A DNA stretch of 64,000 nt, taken from contig CAZSUN010000006.1 of assembly GCA_964610045.1 (NCBI GenBank), forward strand, positions 16,913 through 80,912, in the 5' to 3' direction. Both the position numbers and the translations under genes were made by a program. The DNA comes from JACCYX01 sp964610045. GTDB taxonomy: Bacteria > Chloroflexota > Chloroflexia > Thermomicrobiales > UBA6265. Shown here in pieces: positions 8,743 through 17,224 of the stretch. Positions within the stretch are counted from its first letter, which is position 1. Each line of letters begins with the position of its first letter. Under the pieces are notes generated by a model. The model did no database searches. It was not told the origin of the DNA and saw nothing but the letters and a program-made list of their open reading frames with translations.

Positions 8743-10044
8743 ATGACGCTCAATCGTCGCCAGCTCCTGACAGCCAGCGCAGGTTCGGCCCTCCTCCTGA
8801 CAGTGCCCGGTACCTACACCTTCCGCTCGGCACTGGCGCAGGACCCAACAGTGATTCGTTGGTGGCATATCACGACCAACGAAGACCAGGCCGCCCTGAT
8901 GCAGGCTGCCGCGGATGCGTTCGTCGAGGCGAATCCTGAGGTGGAGATCGAGATCACCGTCCAGGAAAACGAAGCATTCAAGGCCCGCCTCACCACCGTG
9001 ATGCAATCTGGTGATCCGCCGGATGTCTTCCAGAGTTGGGGCGGTGGCGTCCTCTACCAGTATGCGGAAGCCGGACTGGTACGCGATTTGACCGACGCCC
9101 TCGCCGCCGATGGCTGGGGTGCCACGTTCGGCCAATCAGGACTCGCGCTCTACGGAACAGACGGCCGGAACTACGGCGTGCCGTGGAACATCGGCATGGT
9201 CGGATTCTGGTACAGCAAGGCGAAGTTTGCCGAAGCCGGTATCGAAACGCCTCCCGCCACCTGGGCGGAACTCCTGACCACAGTCCAGACATTGAAGGAT
9301 GCCGGCATCGTGCCGATCTCCCTCGGCGGGGGTGACAAGTGGCCAATCCACTTCTACTGGGTCTACCTGGCCATCCGCAACGGCGGCAAGGCGGCGTTTG
9401 ACGCTGCCTACACACGATCCGGCTCCTTCGCCGATCCGCCGTTCGTCAAGGCAGGATCCGACCTGCTCGAACTCTCGGCACTCGAACCGTTCCAGGACGG
9501 GTATCTCGCGGCGACCTGGCCGGATTCCGGCGTGGTCTATGCGAACGGCGGCGCGGCGATCATGCTCATGGGCCACTGGTTCCCGTCCGGCGCGCTGGAC
9601 GCCAACCTGGAAGACCCAACCGCGATGCGCGAGGATCTCGGCTGGTTCCCGTTCCCAACGGTCGACGGTGGCGCCGGCGCCCCGAACGATGTCCTCGGCG
9701 GCGGCAACGGATTCGCCGTTGGCTCGAACGCCCCGGATGCCGCCATCGAGTTCGTGAAGTACCTGACCAGCGTCGAGGTGCAGTCGGAATGGGCTGCGGC
9801 CGGATTCGCGGTTCCGCCGGCCGTGACCGATGCCGCGTCGGCCGTCACCGACCAGAATCTGCTTCCAGTGATGGACTACCTGGCGGAAGCGGGCTACTTC
9901 CAGCTCTACTACGACCAGTTCCTGCCACCCGCCGTTGGCGGTGTGGTCAACGACGAAGTCCAGGCGCTGATCGCCGGTTCGCAGACGCCGGAAGGCATGG
10001 CCGAAGCCGTCGAAGCATCGTTCGCCATGGAGTCTGACGGATAA
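8743..10044 (+). CDS. Sugar ABC transporter substrate-binding protein, Tat-exported
   Basis: 433 residues from ATG 8743, with AAGGAG at 8730-8735. The N-terminus is a twin-arginine signal, MTLNRRQLLTASAGSALLLTVPG, ending near ALAQD. The mature protein is an extracellular solute-binding protein family 1 member: IRWWHITTNEDQ, a hinge strand with ITVQENEAFKARLTTVMQSGDPPDVFQSWGGG, and many exposed tryptophans and tyrosines typical of sugar stacking. It lies between the LacI-type regulator and two MalFG-type permeases. No ATPase gene is adjacent, so a shared MsiK/UgpC-type ATPase encoded elsewhere probably energises transport. Confidence 0.92.
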   Translation: MTLNRRQLLTASAGSALLLTVPGTYTFRSALAQDPTVIRWWHITTNEDQAALMQAAADAFVEANPEVEIEITVQENEAFKARLTTVMQSGDPPDVFQSWGGGVLYQYAEAGLVRDLTDALAADGWGATFGQSGLALYGTDGRNYGVPWNIGMVGFWYSKAKFAEAGIETPPATWAELLTTVQTLKDAGIVPISLGGGDKWPIHFYWVYLAIRNGGKAAFDAAYTRSGSFADPPFVKAGSDLLELSALEPFQDGYLAATWPDSGVVYANGGAAIMLMGHWFPSGALDANLEDPTAMREDLGWFPFPTVDGGAGAPNDVLGGGNGFAVGSNAPDAAIEFVKYLTSVEVQSEWAAAGFAVPPAVTDAASAVTDQNLLPVMDYLAEAGYFQLYYDQFLPPAVGGVVNDEVQALIAGSQTPEGMAEAVEASFAMESDG

Positions 10045-10055
10045 CACCAGCAAGC

Positions 10056-10097
10056 GGTGGCAGGGCAGACGCGTCAAACCAGGGTCTCCCTGCCGCC
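10056..10097 (+). other. Intercistronic hairpin between binding-protein and permease genes
   Basis: GGTGGCAGGG (10056-10065) pairs with CCCTGCCGCC (10088-10097), ten pairs with one G-U, around a 22-base loop, directly after the binding-protein stop. There is no T-tract. Hairpins at this position in sugar ABC operons commonly stabilise the upstream message or lower read-through into the permeases; that role is inferred here. Confidence 0.5.
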
Positions 10098-10152
10098 GCC
10101 CACCGTCACACCATGTCATACCCTACACCACGAGCCGGGAGTGCCGACGACG

Positions 10153-11103
10153 ATGATGCCCGCGATCGACGCAAGTGACGCCGCCATACCGAGCTACGTC
10201 CACACGGCACGGCGTGACCGCACCCGTCACCTGCTGATGGTGACGCTCATGCTGCTCCCGGCGTTGGTGGTGTATGTGCTGTTCGTGCTGTATCCGATGG
10301 CCCGGGCGGTCTGGTACAGCCTCTACGACTGGAATGGACTCGGTCCGCTCGAGGATTTTGTCGGCCTGGACAACTTCGAGCGTATCCTGAACGACAAAAC
10401 CTTCAGGATGGCGCTTCGACACAACGTTACGCTGATCGTGCTTTCCCTGACGATCCAGCTGCCGATCGCACTGGCGGTGGCGCTCCTGATTCGCGACAAC
10501 ATCCCCGGAAGGGCATTTTTCCGGACGGTGTTCTTCCTGCCGTATGTACTGTCCGAAGTCATCACCGGGGTTGTCTGGACATTCATTTATCGACCGCAGA
10601 ACGGGTTGATGAACGGCATCCTCGGCGCAATCTGGCCGGGATATGAACCGCAGGCGATCCTGGCGGACACCGACAAGGTCCTTTACGCAATCTTCGTGGT
10701 GATTACCTGGAAGTTCTTCGGCTTCCACATGATCCTCTACCTGGCCGGCCTCCAGAACATCCCGCCCGAACTCGAGGATGCCGCCAGGGTGGATGGCGCC
10801 TCGCCGTCCCGGGTCCTTCGCGATATCACCTTGCCGTTACTCGGTCCCACGTTCCGGGTGTCGATCTTCTTCTCGGTGCTCGGGTCCCTGCAGTTCTTCG
10901 ACCTGATCTGGATCATGACCAAAGGCGGCCCGGTCAACGCCAGCAACACGATGGCAACCTACATGTACACCTACGGATTCACGCGATTCCAACTCGGCTA
11001 CGGCGCAGCGGTATCGCTGCTGATCTTCGGCATCTGTTTCATCTTCTCGATCCTGTACCAGCGGTTCGTGATGCGGCGAGACCTCGAAGGGGCGGTGACC
11101 TAG
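10153..11103 (+). CDS. Sugar ABC transporter permease, MalF type
   Basis: About 316 residues from ATG 10153; a GTG at 10141 is an alternative start because the ribosome site (GGGAG at 10137) is not ideally placed for either. Six membrane segments are visible, beginning LLMVTLMLLPALVVYVLFVLYP. The cytoplasmic EAA loop for ATPase docking reads ELEDAARVDGASPSRVLRDITLPLL. The stop at 11101-11103 directly abuts the ATG of the second permease, so the two are translated together as a heterodimer. Confidence 0.92.
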   Translation: MMPAIDASDAAIPSYVHTARRDRTRHLLMVTLMLLPALVVYVLFVLYPMARAVWYSLYDWNGLGPLEDFVGLDNFERILNDKTFRMALRHNVTLIVLSLTIQLPIALAVALLIRDNIPGRAFFRTVFFLPYVLSEVITGVVWTFIYRPQNGLMNGILGAIWPGYEPQAILADTDKVLYAIFVVITWKFFGFHMILYLAGLQNIPPELEDAARVDGASPSRVLRDITLPLLGPTFRVSIFFSVLGSLQFFDLIWIMTKGGPVNASNTMATYMYTYGFTRFQLGYGAAVSLLIFGICFIFSILYQRFVMRRDLEGAVT

Positions 11104-11970
11104 ATGGCGATGACCTCGATGGAGACCCAGTCCCACCAGGCAGGACACAGGCTGCCGGTGCTGATGGTGCTTCGCTACCTCGTCCTGCTCATCGTCGTCG
11201 CTGTCGTCATGGTGCCGCTCATCGTTGCCGTGATGGGCGGGTTCAAGACGAACCAGGATCTCCAGTCGCATCCAGGAGCCTGGCCACGTCCATTCATCCT
11301 GACGAACTATTCGGATATCCTCTCCACCTGGCCGTTCTGGCAGAAAACGATCAACAGCGTCATCGTCATGCTCCTCACCACCGTCCTCGTGCTTTCGCTT
11401 TCCAGTTCGGCCGCGTTCGTCTTCGCCCGCCTCCATTTCCGGGGACGGGAACCGTTGTTCAACTTTTTCGTCCTCGGGTTGCTGTTCCCACTTCCGGTCG
11501 CGATCCTGCCCCTGTACCTCCTGCTGCGATCGCTCAACCTCACCGATTCGTTGTGGGGGGTGATCATGCCGCAGGTCGCCTTCGGGTTGCCGTTCAATAT
11601 CCTGCTGCTTCGAACGTTCTTCGTGGCCGTGCCCCAGGATCTCGAAGATGCGGCCTATGTGGATGGCGCCACACCCCTGCAATTCCTGTGGCGAATCCTG
11701 CTGCCGCTGGTGCGGCCCGCACTTGCGGCGGTTGCCGTCATCTCCATGGTTGGCAGCTGGAACAACTTCTTCCTGCCCCTGGTGGTGCTCAACAGCGAAA
11801 GTCTCTACACCCTGCCGCTCGGGGTACAGCAGTTCCAGGGAGAATTCATGACTGACTGGGCGAAAGTCCTGGCGTATGTCTCACTTGCCCTGGTGCCGGC
11901 GGTCGCTTTCTACCTCGCAGCGGAGCGTCACCTCGTGGCGGGGCTCACAGCGGGATCGGTCAAGGGGTGA
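11104..11970 (+). CDS. Sugar ABC transporter permease, MalG type
   Basis: 288 residues with six membrane segments. It has the MalG-like opening RYLVLLIVVAVVMVPLIVAVMGGFKTNQDL, and the EAA loop DLEDAAYVDGATPLQFLWRILLPLVRPALAAVA. It starts on the base after the previous stop, completing the importer with the upstream permease and binding protein. The operon ends here: the next gene (PadR type) converges from the minus strand 51 bases away, and no ATPase gene follows. Confidence 0.92.
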   Translation: MAMTSMETQSHQAGHRLPVLMVLRYLVLLIVVAVVMVPLIVAVMGGFKTNQDLQSHPGAWPRPFILTNYSDILSTWPFWQKTINSVIVMLLTTVLVLSLSSSAAFVFARLHFRGREPLFNFFVLGLLFPLPVAILPLYLLLRSLNLTDSLWGVIMPQVAFGLPFNILLLRTFFVAVPQDLEDAAYVDGATPLQFLWRILLPLVRPALAAVAVISMVGSWNNFFLPLVVLNSESLYTLPLGVQQFQGEFMTDWAKVLAYVSLALVPAVAFYLAAERHLVAGLTAGSVKG

Positions 11971-12021
11971 TCGGGCCGGCCACACCAATTTCGTATCTCG
12001 GGGTCTCGGGGGTCGAATCGA

Positions 12022-12606
12022 TCAGGAGGAGGGCTGGGCCTCAGGCAAGGACTCCAGCCATGAGAGAGCCGAATCTGTCTGCCCCTGACGCAACCGGAGG
12101 ATGGCTTCACCGAATCGGTTGTCCGGTGTCGGGTCCTGCGATTGCCTCAGTTGAGAATGCAGACGTTCGGAGCGCTTTCGCATGATGACAACCTGCTCCT
12201 CAACAAGTCTCCTGGCGCGCTGCTGATCCAGTTGCCGTGCGAAGTAGAGCTTGAGCAGGAACTCGAGCCGGATTTCGCGAGTGGAACGCACCGGCGCCGA
12301 GAGCCACGCCTGGAGTGCCGCGCCACCGTCCCCGGTCAAGGCGTGGAGTTGGCGGTCGGGACGGCCAACCTGTGGTTCCACCCGCGTGGAGATCAAGCCC
12401 GCACGGGAGAGCCGTTTCAGGTAGTGGTAGAGCATTCCTGGTTCCACGCGCACGATTTGCCCGAGCACACTGTCGGCCAGCGCCCGACCCAGATCGTACC
12501 CGTGAACTTCCGACCGGCCCTGTGTTGCCAGCAGACCGAGGATCACGTATTCGACAGTTGCCCTGGCCAACGGCTCTTCGATGCCGGTTGCGGCGGACTG
12601 TGGCAT
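12022..12606 (-). CDS. PadR-family transcriptional regulator
   Basis: 194 residues. The N-terminal winged helix matches the PadR pattern: EYVILGLLATQGRSEVHGYDLGRAL, then VEPGMLYHYLKRLSRAGLISTRVEPQVGRPDRQLHALTGDGGAALQAWL, the recognition helix and wing. The C-terminal half is the helical VIR-type dimerisation region (LEFLLKLYFARQLDQQRARRLVEEQVVIMRKR). Its ATG shares the A of the upstream gene's stop (TGATG at 12608-12604), so it is translationally coupled to the CBS-domain membrane protein. The effector is unknown. Confidence 0.9.
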   Translation of the reverse strand: MPQSAATGIEEPLARATVEYVILGLLATQGRSEVHGYDLGRALADSVLGQIVRVEPGMLYHYLKRLSRAGLISTRVEPQVGRPDRQLHALTGDGGAALQAWLSAPVRSTREIRLEFLLKLYFARQLDQQRARRLVEEQVVIMRKRSERLHSQLRQSQDPTPDNRFGEAILRLRQGQTDSALSWLESLPEAQPSS

Positions 12607-14105
12607 CAGGCCCGACCCCGGCTAATGGTCGTGGTCGTTGCCAGCAGGTCGATCTCTGGCGTCGGTTCGGGCGCAAGGACCGTCAGACGTGCAACACGAA
12701 GGCCATCGAGTTCCTCGACAACGAAGCGATGACCGGATGGCGCTGTCACCAGGTCGCCAATCAATGCCGGACGCCCGAGCACGAAAAAGACATATCCACC
12801 CAATGTTTCGACATCGTATTCGTCATTGAGGAGATCGATATCGAACTGCTCGCGGAGTTCCACGAGGCCAGTCAAACCGTCGAGGTGGAGGACACCGTCG
12901 GCGGACTCGCCGTTCGCATGCTCCTCCTCATCCTGAACCCGGCCGACCAATTGCGCCATGATGTCCTGCAAGGTCACGATTCCGGCGGTTCCACCGTATT
13001 CGTCGATCACCACCGCCATCTGGACGGAGTTTTCCCGCATCCTGTTGAAGACTTCGGTGGCGGCCAGCGTTTCGGGCACCAGCATTGGTTCGACCATGTA
13101 CTCCCGAAGATCGAACACGTCGGATGGCACTGCCGGAACCGTGCCGTTCACCTTAAGTCCGGTCCCGTTCGCCGACACGCGGGGACTGGAGCTGCGGGCG
13201 AGGGCATGCGCCTCCACCTGGGCGAGAAAGACCGGCATCAATCGTTTGACCTTGACGATGCCCACAATGTGGTCGGTGTCGTCTTCATAAATCGGGAGCC
13301 GCGTGTGAGACGTATCGGAGGCGACCTGCATCACCGACTCAAGGGTGGCGCCCACCGGGATGGCGACCACCTCGGTCCGGGGTACCATGACGTGCCGTGC
13401 CTGGATCTCGTTGAATGAAAACGCCCGGCCGACAAGGTCGTGCGCGGTTTCGTTGACAAAACCAGCTTCGCGAGACGCGTCGATCGAGATCAGGAGTTCC
13501 TCCGCGGACTGGACCATCGCGTGTCCGCCCGCAGGCTCGATGCCGAAGAGCTTCACGACCTGGTTCCCGATCCAGTTCAGCCCGTAGATGACTGGCCTGA
13601 AAACAATCAGGAAGCCATGAATCCAGGGTGACACGGCCAGCGCCGTCTCCTCGGGACGTTGAAGCGCAAGGCTCTTTGGCGCCAGTTCGCCGATCACGAT
13701 GTGGAGGGAGGTGACGAGTGAAAACGCGATGAAGAAGGAGATGGCGTGCGTTGTCGTGGAACCAACCTCGAATGGCAGGTGCGCCACGACATCATGGACC
13801 ACGACGGCCACGGCAGGCTCTCCGATCCAGCCGAGCGCGAGGCTGGAAATGGTGATACCGAGTTGGGTTGCCGCAATGTAGGTGTCGAGATGCGTCAACC
13901 GGTCGAGGACGCCAACCGCCCGGCGTTCACCTTCCGACGCAAGCTGGAGGACGCGAGTTCGACGAACCGAAACGAGGGCGAATTCCGTGGCAACGAAGAA
14001 CCCGTTGGCAAGGACGAGCAGGGCAACGGCAAGAAGCCCCAGAATGGTACTAATGGGGTCCTCCCAGACCTCGGGCGATACGGCGCTGATCTGAACTGGC
14101 GCCAC
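12606..14105 (-). CDS. CorC/HlyC-type transmembrane protein with DUF21 and CBS pair
   Basis: 499 residues from GTG 14105; a TTG at 14111 is an alternative start, with GAGG at 14119-14116 close to both. Domain order: DUF21 membrane region with about four hydrophobic segments (LGLLAVALLVLANGFFVATEFALVSVRRTRV; IAATQLGITISSLALGWIGEPAVA), a CBS pair (VMVPRTEVVAIPVGATLESVM ... GIVKVKRLM; then VQMAVVIDEYGGTAGIVTLQDIMAQLVG), and a C-terminal CorC_HlyC domain (LGGYVFFVLGRPALIGDLVTAPSGHRFVVEELDGLRV). The family is linked to Mg2+/Co2+ efflux and is annotated hemolysin by history only. The PadR regulator is coupled downstream. Confidence 0.92.
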   Translation of the reverse strand: MAPVQISAVSPEVWEDPISTILGLLAVALLVLANGFFVATEFALVSVRRTRVLQLASEGERRAVGVLDRLTHLDTYIAATQLGITISSLALGWIGEPAVAVVVHDVVAHLPFEVGSTTTHAISFFIAFSLVTSLHIVIGELAPKSLALQRPEETALAVSPWIHGFLIVFRPVIYGLNWIGNQVVKLFGIEPAGGHAMVQSAEELLISIDASREAGFVNETAHDLVGRAFSFNEIQARHVMVPRTEVVAIPVGATLESVMQVASDTSHTRLPIYEDDTDHIVGIVKVKRLMPVFLAQVEAHALARSSSPRVSANGTGLKVNGTVPAVPSDVFDLREYMVEPMLVPETLAATEVFNRMRENSVQMAVVIDEYGGTAGIVTLQDIMAQLVGRVQDEEEHANGESADGVLHLDGLTGLVELREQFDIDLLNDEYDVETLGGYVFFVLGRPALIGDLVTAPSGHRFVVEELDGLRVARLTVLAPEPTPEIDLLATTTTISRGRA

Positions 14106-14472
14106 TGCCAACCGGCCTCGATGTTGTGTCCGGGGAAGGGCGAAAGCGCGCCGCGACGACTTCGCTATCTTAGTGGAAGTTCAGGGCAAACTCCAGTTCG
14201 TCCCGTCTGTCGGGTGCGACTCGCGATGTTGCGCACAAGGCTGGCAGGAGACGGGCCGACACACCCTCGCTGCGCTCGGGAGGTCGCCCTATACAACCGG
14301 GATGGGTGGTGACCCAGGCAGCCGCAAAAAGCCGAGTCACACCCCCACCTGCCATGCGGTATCGTTCGTACATGGCTTGCGGCGAGACGAACTGGAGGTC
14401 GCCGGCGTGATTCGCGAACAGGGCTCGCCAGTGTCACCACGCACGAAAGCGCCTGGAGCAACCGAGGACTCG

Positions 14473-15093
14473 ATGTTGACAGACCTGCTGTCCTCTCGCG
14501 TCCGCGCGGTCCTGCTCTCCTGGTTGGCGCCACGCCTGGACGCGGGGTATTCCCTAACGGAATTGAGTCACGCCACCGGTCTCGCCGTGAGCAGCCTCCA
14601 GCACGAGTGCTACAAGCTCGAACGCATTGGTGTTCTTCACTCACATCGGGTAGGGCAATCGCGCCTGTATCGTGTCTGCCTTGAGAATCACGCCGCGCGG
14701 GCAATTGTTGCCCTCGTTATTGCCGTGCTGGGCTTGGAGCGTGTCCTGGGCGAGGCTGCGTCGGGTGAGGGAACTTTCTCGACCATCGCGTTGGCCACCT
14801 CGGTCGCAACTGCCAGGCGTCCGATACTGATCCTGATCGGCAACGCCGGTCTTGAATCGCTCGACAGGATTACCCGGCGTTCGGAGCTGGTCCTGGGTCA
14901 ACCTCCGGGATCGGTCGAGCTGGCGTATGTCAACACTGTGGACGACGATGCCGTTGCGCTGGCGATCGACCGTCTCATGGCTCGTCTTGGTGGACACGCA
15001 GTCCACCCGATAACCGGCACCTGGCCGCCCGAAATCGTATCAGCAGCCGATACGAGCGTTGAATTCAACCTGCCCGACCCTTCCGAAAGGTGA
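14473..15093 (+). CDS. Winged-helix protein of unknown function (ArsR/MarR-like N-terminus)
   Basis: 206 residues from ATG 14473 (GAGGA at 14464). A GTG at 14407 with GGAGG at 14394-14398 is an equally credible start and would add 22 residues. Residues 1-65 look like a winged helix: LTDLLSSRVRAVLLSWLAPRLDAGYSLTELSHATGLAVSSLQHECYKLERIGVLHSHRVGQSRLYRV. The rest has alternating strands and helices (ARRPILILIGNAGLESLDRI ... VELAYVNT) and may bind a ligand, but I do not recognise the fold. A possible -10 TATCGT lies at 14360. It precedes the PPi-PFK gene by 9 bases and may be cotranscribed with it. Confidence 0.65.
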   Translation: MLTDLLSSRVRAVLLSWLAPRLDAGYSLTELSHATGLAVSSLQHECYKLERIGVLHSHRVGQSRLYRVCLENHAARAIVALVIAVLGLERVLGEAASGEGTFSTIALATSVATARRPILILIGNAGLESLDRITRRSELVLGQPPGSVELAYVNTVDDDAVALAIDRLMARLGGHAVHPITGTWPPEIVSAADTSVEFNLPDPSER

Positions 15094-15102
15094 CCTGACC
15101 CA

Positions 15103-16323
15103 ATGCCGACAACCAAACCAACGCTGCTGGTCGCGCAATCCGGCGGCGCGACAGCGGTCATCAATGCAAGCCTGGCTGGTGTCGCCACGGCAGCCCGGGA
15201 CTCGGGGGCGTTCGGGCGCATCCTTGGCGCACGAGGTGGAATCGAAGGTCTGCTGCAGGAGTCCTTCATCGATCTCACGAATCTCGAACCGAATGCGATC
15301 CAACTGATCGCCAGGACACCTTCGGCGACATTGGGCACCGGCCGCCACAAGCTGGCGCCAGCTGAGGTCGGTGCCTCCCTTGATATCCTGACGCGTCACG
15401 GTGTCTCCGCGCTCCTGCTCATCGGTGGCAATGATTCGGCGGACACGGTCTCACGCATTCACCATGCGGCGCGACAGCAAACGAGCGATGTCTGCGCCAT
15501 CTCCATTCCCAAGACGGTTGATAACGACCTGCCCGCCACCGACCACTGTCCCGGCTACGGTTCGATGGCGAAGGCGGTGGCGACCATCGTTCGCGATGCG
15601 ACCTGGGACACCCTCGCGTCGCCTGCCCTGTATCCGGTCAAGTTCATCGAGGTGATGGGTCGGGATGCGGGATGGGTCGCAGCGGCAGGCAGTCTCGCCT
15701 TCGACGATGACATCCTCGATCTCGCCCCGCTGGTGTTGCTGCCCGAGCACCCGCCAACCAGCATCGCTGAAGTCGTGCAGCGGGTGGAACGAGACATCGC
15801 ACAGCGTGGGTGGAGCGTCGTCGTGGTGCCGGAGACGCTGCGCACCGCCGCCGGCGACCATCTTGGTGGAGCAACACCGGAATACATCGATCCACACGGA
15901 CATCCGTACTACCCCAGTGCGGGAGCTGCCCTGGCCAGGGTCGTGACGCAGGAGACAGGACTCCGCGCGCGATTCGAAAAGCCAGGCTCATTTGCCCGCA
16001 TGGCAACAATACTGGCATCGACGACCGACCGCCAGGAGGCGTTCGACCTCGGTCGCGCCGCGGTCGATTACGCTGTGGAAGGATTGAGCGGCGTCATGCC
16101 AGCCCTGGTGCGCACGGCGGGCGATGTCTATGCGTGTTCGATCGAGCCGGTCTCCGTGGACCTGGTGGCAAACCAGGTTCGGGCGCTGCCGCCGGAATTC
16201 CTGACCGCAGGTGAGGAGACAGTTTCACCTGCGTTTCGATCCTGGGCATTGCCATTGCTGGGACCCAATCCCTTTCCCCCCTATTCCCGTCCGCTCCTGG
16301 ACATGCCGGTTCGCGCCGGGTGA
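15103..16323 (+). CDS. pfp: Phosphofructokinase-family enzyme, probably diphosphate-dependent
   Basis: 406 residues from ATG 15103 (AAGGTGA ahead). It has the PFK fold: AQSGGATAVINASLAG at 11-26 (phosphate-donor loop), GGND at 108-111 and PKTVDND at 136-142. The lysine in PKTVDND in place of the glycine of ATP-PFK (PGTIDND), and the non-glycine fourth residue of GGND, are marks of PPi-using enzymes. Those interconvert fructose 6-phosphate and fructose 1,6-bisphosphate in the cytoplasm with pyrophosphate. The VIEVMGR-like sugar-binding motif reads KFIEVMGRDAGW. A proton-pumping pyrophosphatase gene is also in this window. Donor use needs assay. Confidence 0.85.
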   Translation: MPTTKPTLLVAQSGGATAVINASLAGVATAARDSGAFGRILGARGGIEGLLQESFIDLTNLEPNAIQLIARTPSATLGTGRHKLAPAEVGASLDILTRHGVSALLLIGGNDSADTVSRIHHAARQQTSDVCAISIPKTVDNDLPATDHCPGYGSMAKAVATIVRDATWDTLASPALYPVKFIEVMGRDAGWVAAAGSLAFDDDILDLAPLVLLPEHPPTSIAEVVQRVERDIAQRGWSVVVVPETLRTAAGDHLGGATPEYIDPHGHPYYPSAGAALARVVTQETGLRARFEKPGSFARMATILASTTDRQEAFDLGRAAVDYAVEGLSGVMPALVRTAGDVYACSIEPVSVDLVANQVRALPPEFLTAGEETVSPAFRSWALPLLGPNPFPPYSRPLLDMPVRAG

Positions 16324-16407
16324 TGTATCCTTTGCCGCTGCGAGAACGATACTCATCCAGGCGAGACGTTCTGCGCGCGATCGGCGGATACCCGCCCGGA
16401 GAACGAC

Positions 16408-16809
16408 GTGGCCAGCAACAACATCAAGCATGAGGAATCGCCGCAATCGACCGATCCGACAGCAATCTCGGATCACATCCAGCCAGCGACCGCATCCGGA
16501 GCGTCCGTCGCTGGGGTCATGGCCAGTGAAGAAGCCAGGTCCGATACCGACGATCGCGGCATGGCGTCCCTGATCGAAGTCGGCGCGGACGTGATCGGTA
16601 CCTGCGGTCACAAGATCGGTGAAGTGGTCGCTGTTCGCGATGACCATGTCGTCGTGGAAAAGGGCTTCTTCATGCCCGTCGACTTCTATATACCAACCTC
16701 GGCAATTCACCATAACAACGAGCATGGGCTCTATCTCAACGTCACCAAGGATGAAGCGCTTCACCGGGGATGGGACATTGATCCTGTACCGTCGCGACAC
16801 GCATCATGA
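16408..16809 (+). CDS. DUF2171-like (PRC-barrel-type) small protein
   Basis: 133 residues from GTG 16408 with GGAG ahead. The first 50 residues are polar and probably disordered. The C-terminal 80 form one PRC-barrel-like unit: GADVIGTCGHKIGEVVAVRDDHVVVEKGFFMPVDFYIPTSAIHHNNEHGLYLNVTKDEAL. DUF2171 proteins are small, often duplicated, and of unknown function in bacteria with stress-response loci. It ends 43 bases before the trp promoter, so it is probably a separate transcript. Confidence 0.75.
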   Translation: MASNNIKHEESPQSTDPTAISDHIQPATASGASVAGVMASEEARSDTDDRGMASLIEVGADVIGTCGHKIGEVVAVRDDHVVVEKGFFMPVDFYIPTSAIHHNNEHGLYLNVTKDEALHRGWDIDPVPSRHAS

Positions 16810-16852
16810 CGCCCGGACGTACCTCACAGTCGATTGCAGCGCGATCGAAGCG

Positions 16853-16881
16853 TTGACATTGCAGGCGACGTGACGTATCGT
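16853..16881 (+). promoter_or_regulatory. Promoter of the trp operon
   Basis: TTGACA at 16853-16858 and TATCGT at 16876-16881 are separated by 17 bases. The predicted start near 16888 leaves a leader of about 335 bases that holds the complete T-box and terminator before trpE. Confidence 0.8.
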
Positions 16882-16887
16882 GCGCAC

Positions 16888-17184
16888 AATCGAAGATATC
16901 ATCGGCGTTGATCGGAACGAGTAGGCATCGGAACACGATTGGAAGCGAACCGGGGGAGGTGGAAGCCCGGTGGATCGTGGATGCTGAATGGATCCGGGAG
17001 TCTTGCCCCGAAACACCCTGTGTGGAGTAGACGGCAACGGTGTCTCCCCCGTTACCGGGAGCCTCGTATCGGAAATCCACGTGATTTCCCGTACGGTTTG
17101 AGTGGACAGCGGCAACGCTGTCAATGAGGGTGGCACCGCGGTACGGCATCGAGCCTCCGTCCCTTGTGGGATCGGAGGTTTTTT
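16888..17184 (+). promoter_or_regulatory. T-box leader (Trp) of trpEGDCF
   Basis: The antiterminator core GAGGGTGGCACCGCG at 17126-17140 is a near-perfect T-box signature. The specifier TGG (Trp) at 16989-16991 sits in GAA-TGG-ATCCGGGAG, the same layout as the Asp leader at 7278. The bulge UGGC pairs with GCCA, matching the discriminator G73 of bacterial tRNA-Trp. A GGAGGTGGAAGC stretch at about 16955 may be the distal loop. An intrinsic terminator follows at 17154. Uncharged tRNA-Trp should allow read-through into trpE. Confidence 0.93.
17154..17184 (+). terminator. T-box-controlled intrinsic terminator before trpE
   Basis: CCTCCG plus TCCC pairs with GGGA plus CGGAGG (one bulged T) around the loop TTGT, and is followed by six T residues at 17179-17184. 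It ends 40 bases before the trpE start and is the alternative to the upstream T-box antiterminator. Confidence 0.93.
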
Positions 17185-17224
17185 GATGCCGTTTTTGCGT
17201 GGCATCCACGAAGGTGAGGATTAC

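Noticed and set aside
14250..14330. Possible tRNA or hairpin-rich RNA gene in the region before 14407
   Set aside because: No cloverleaf with T-loop GTTCRA and matching acceptor stem could be drawn; only short GC-rich stems.
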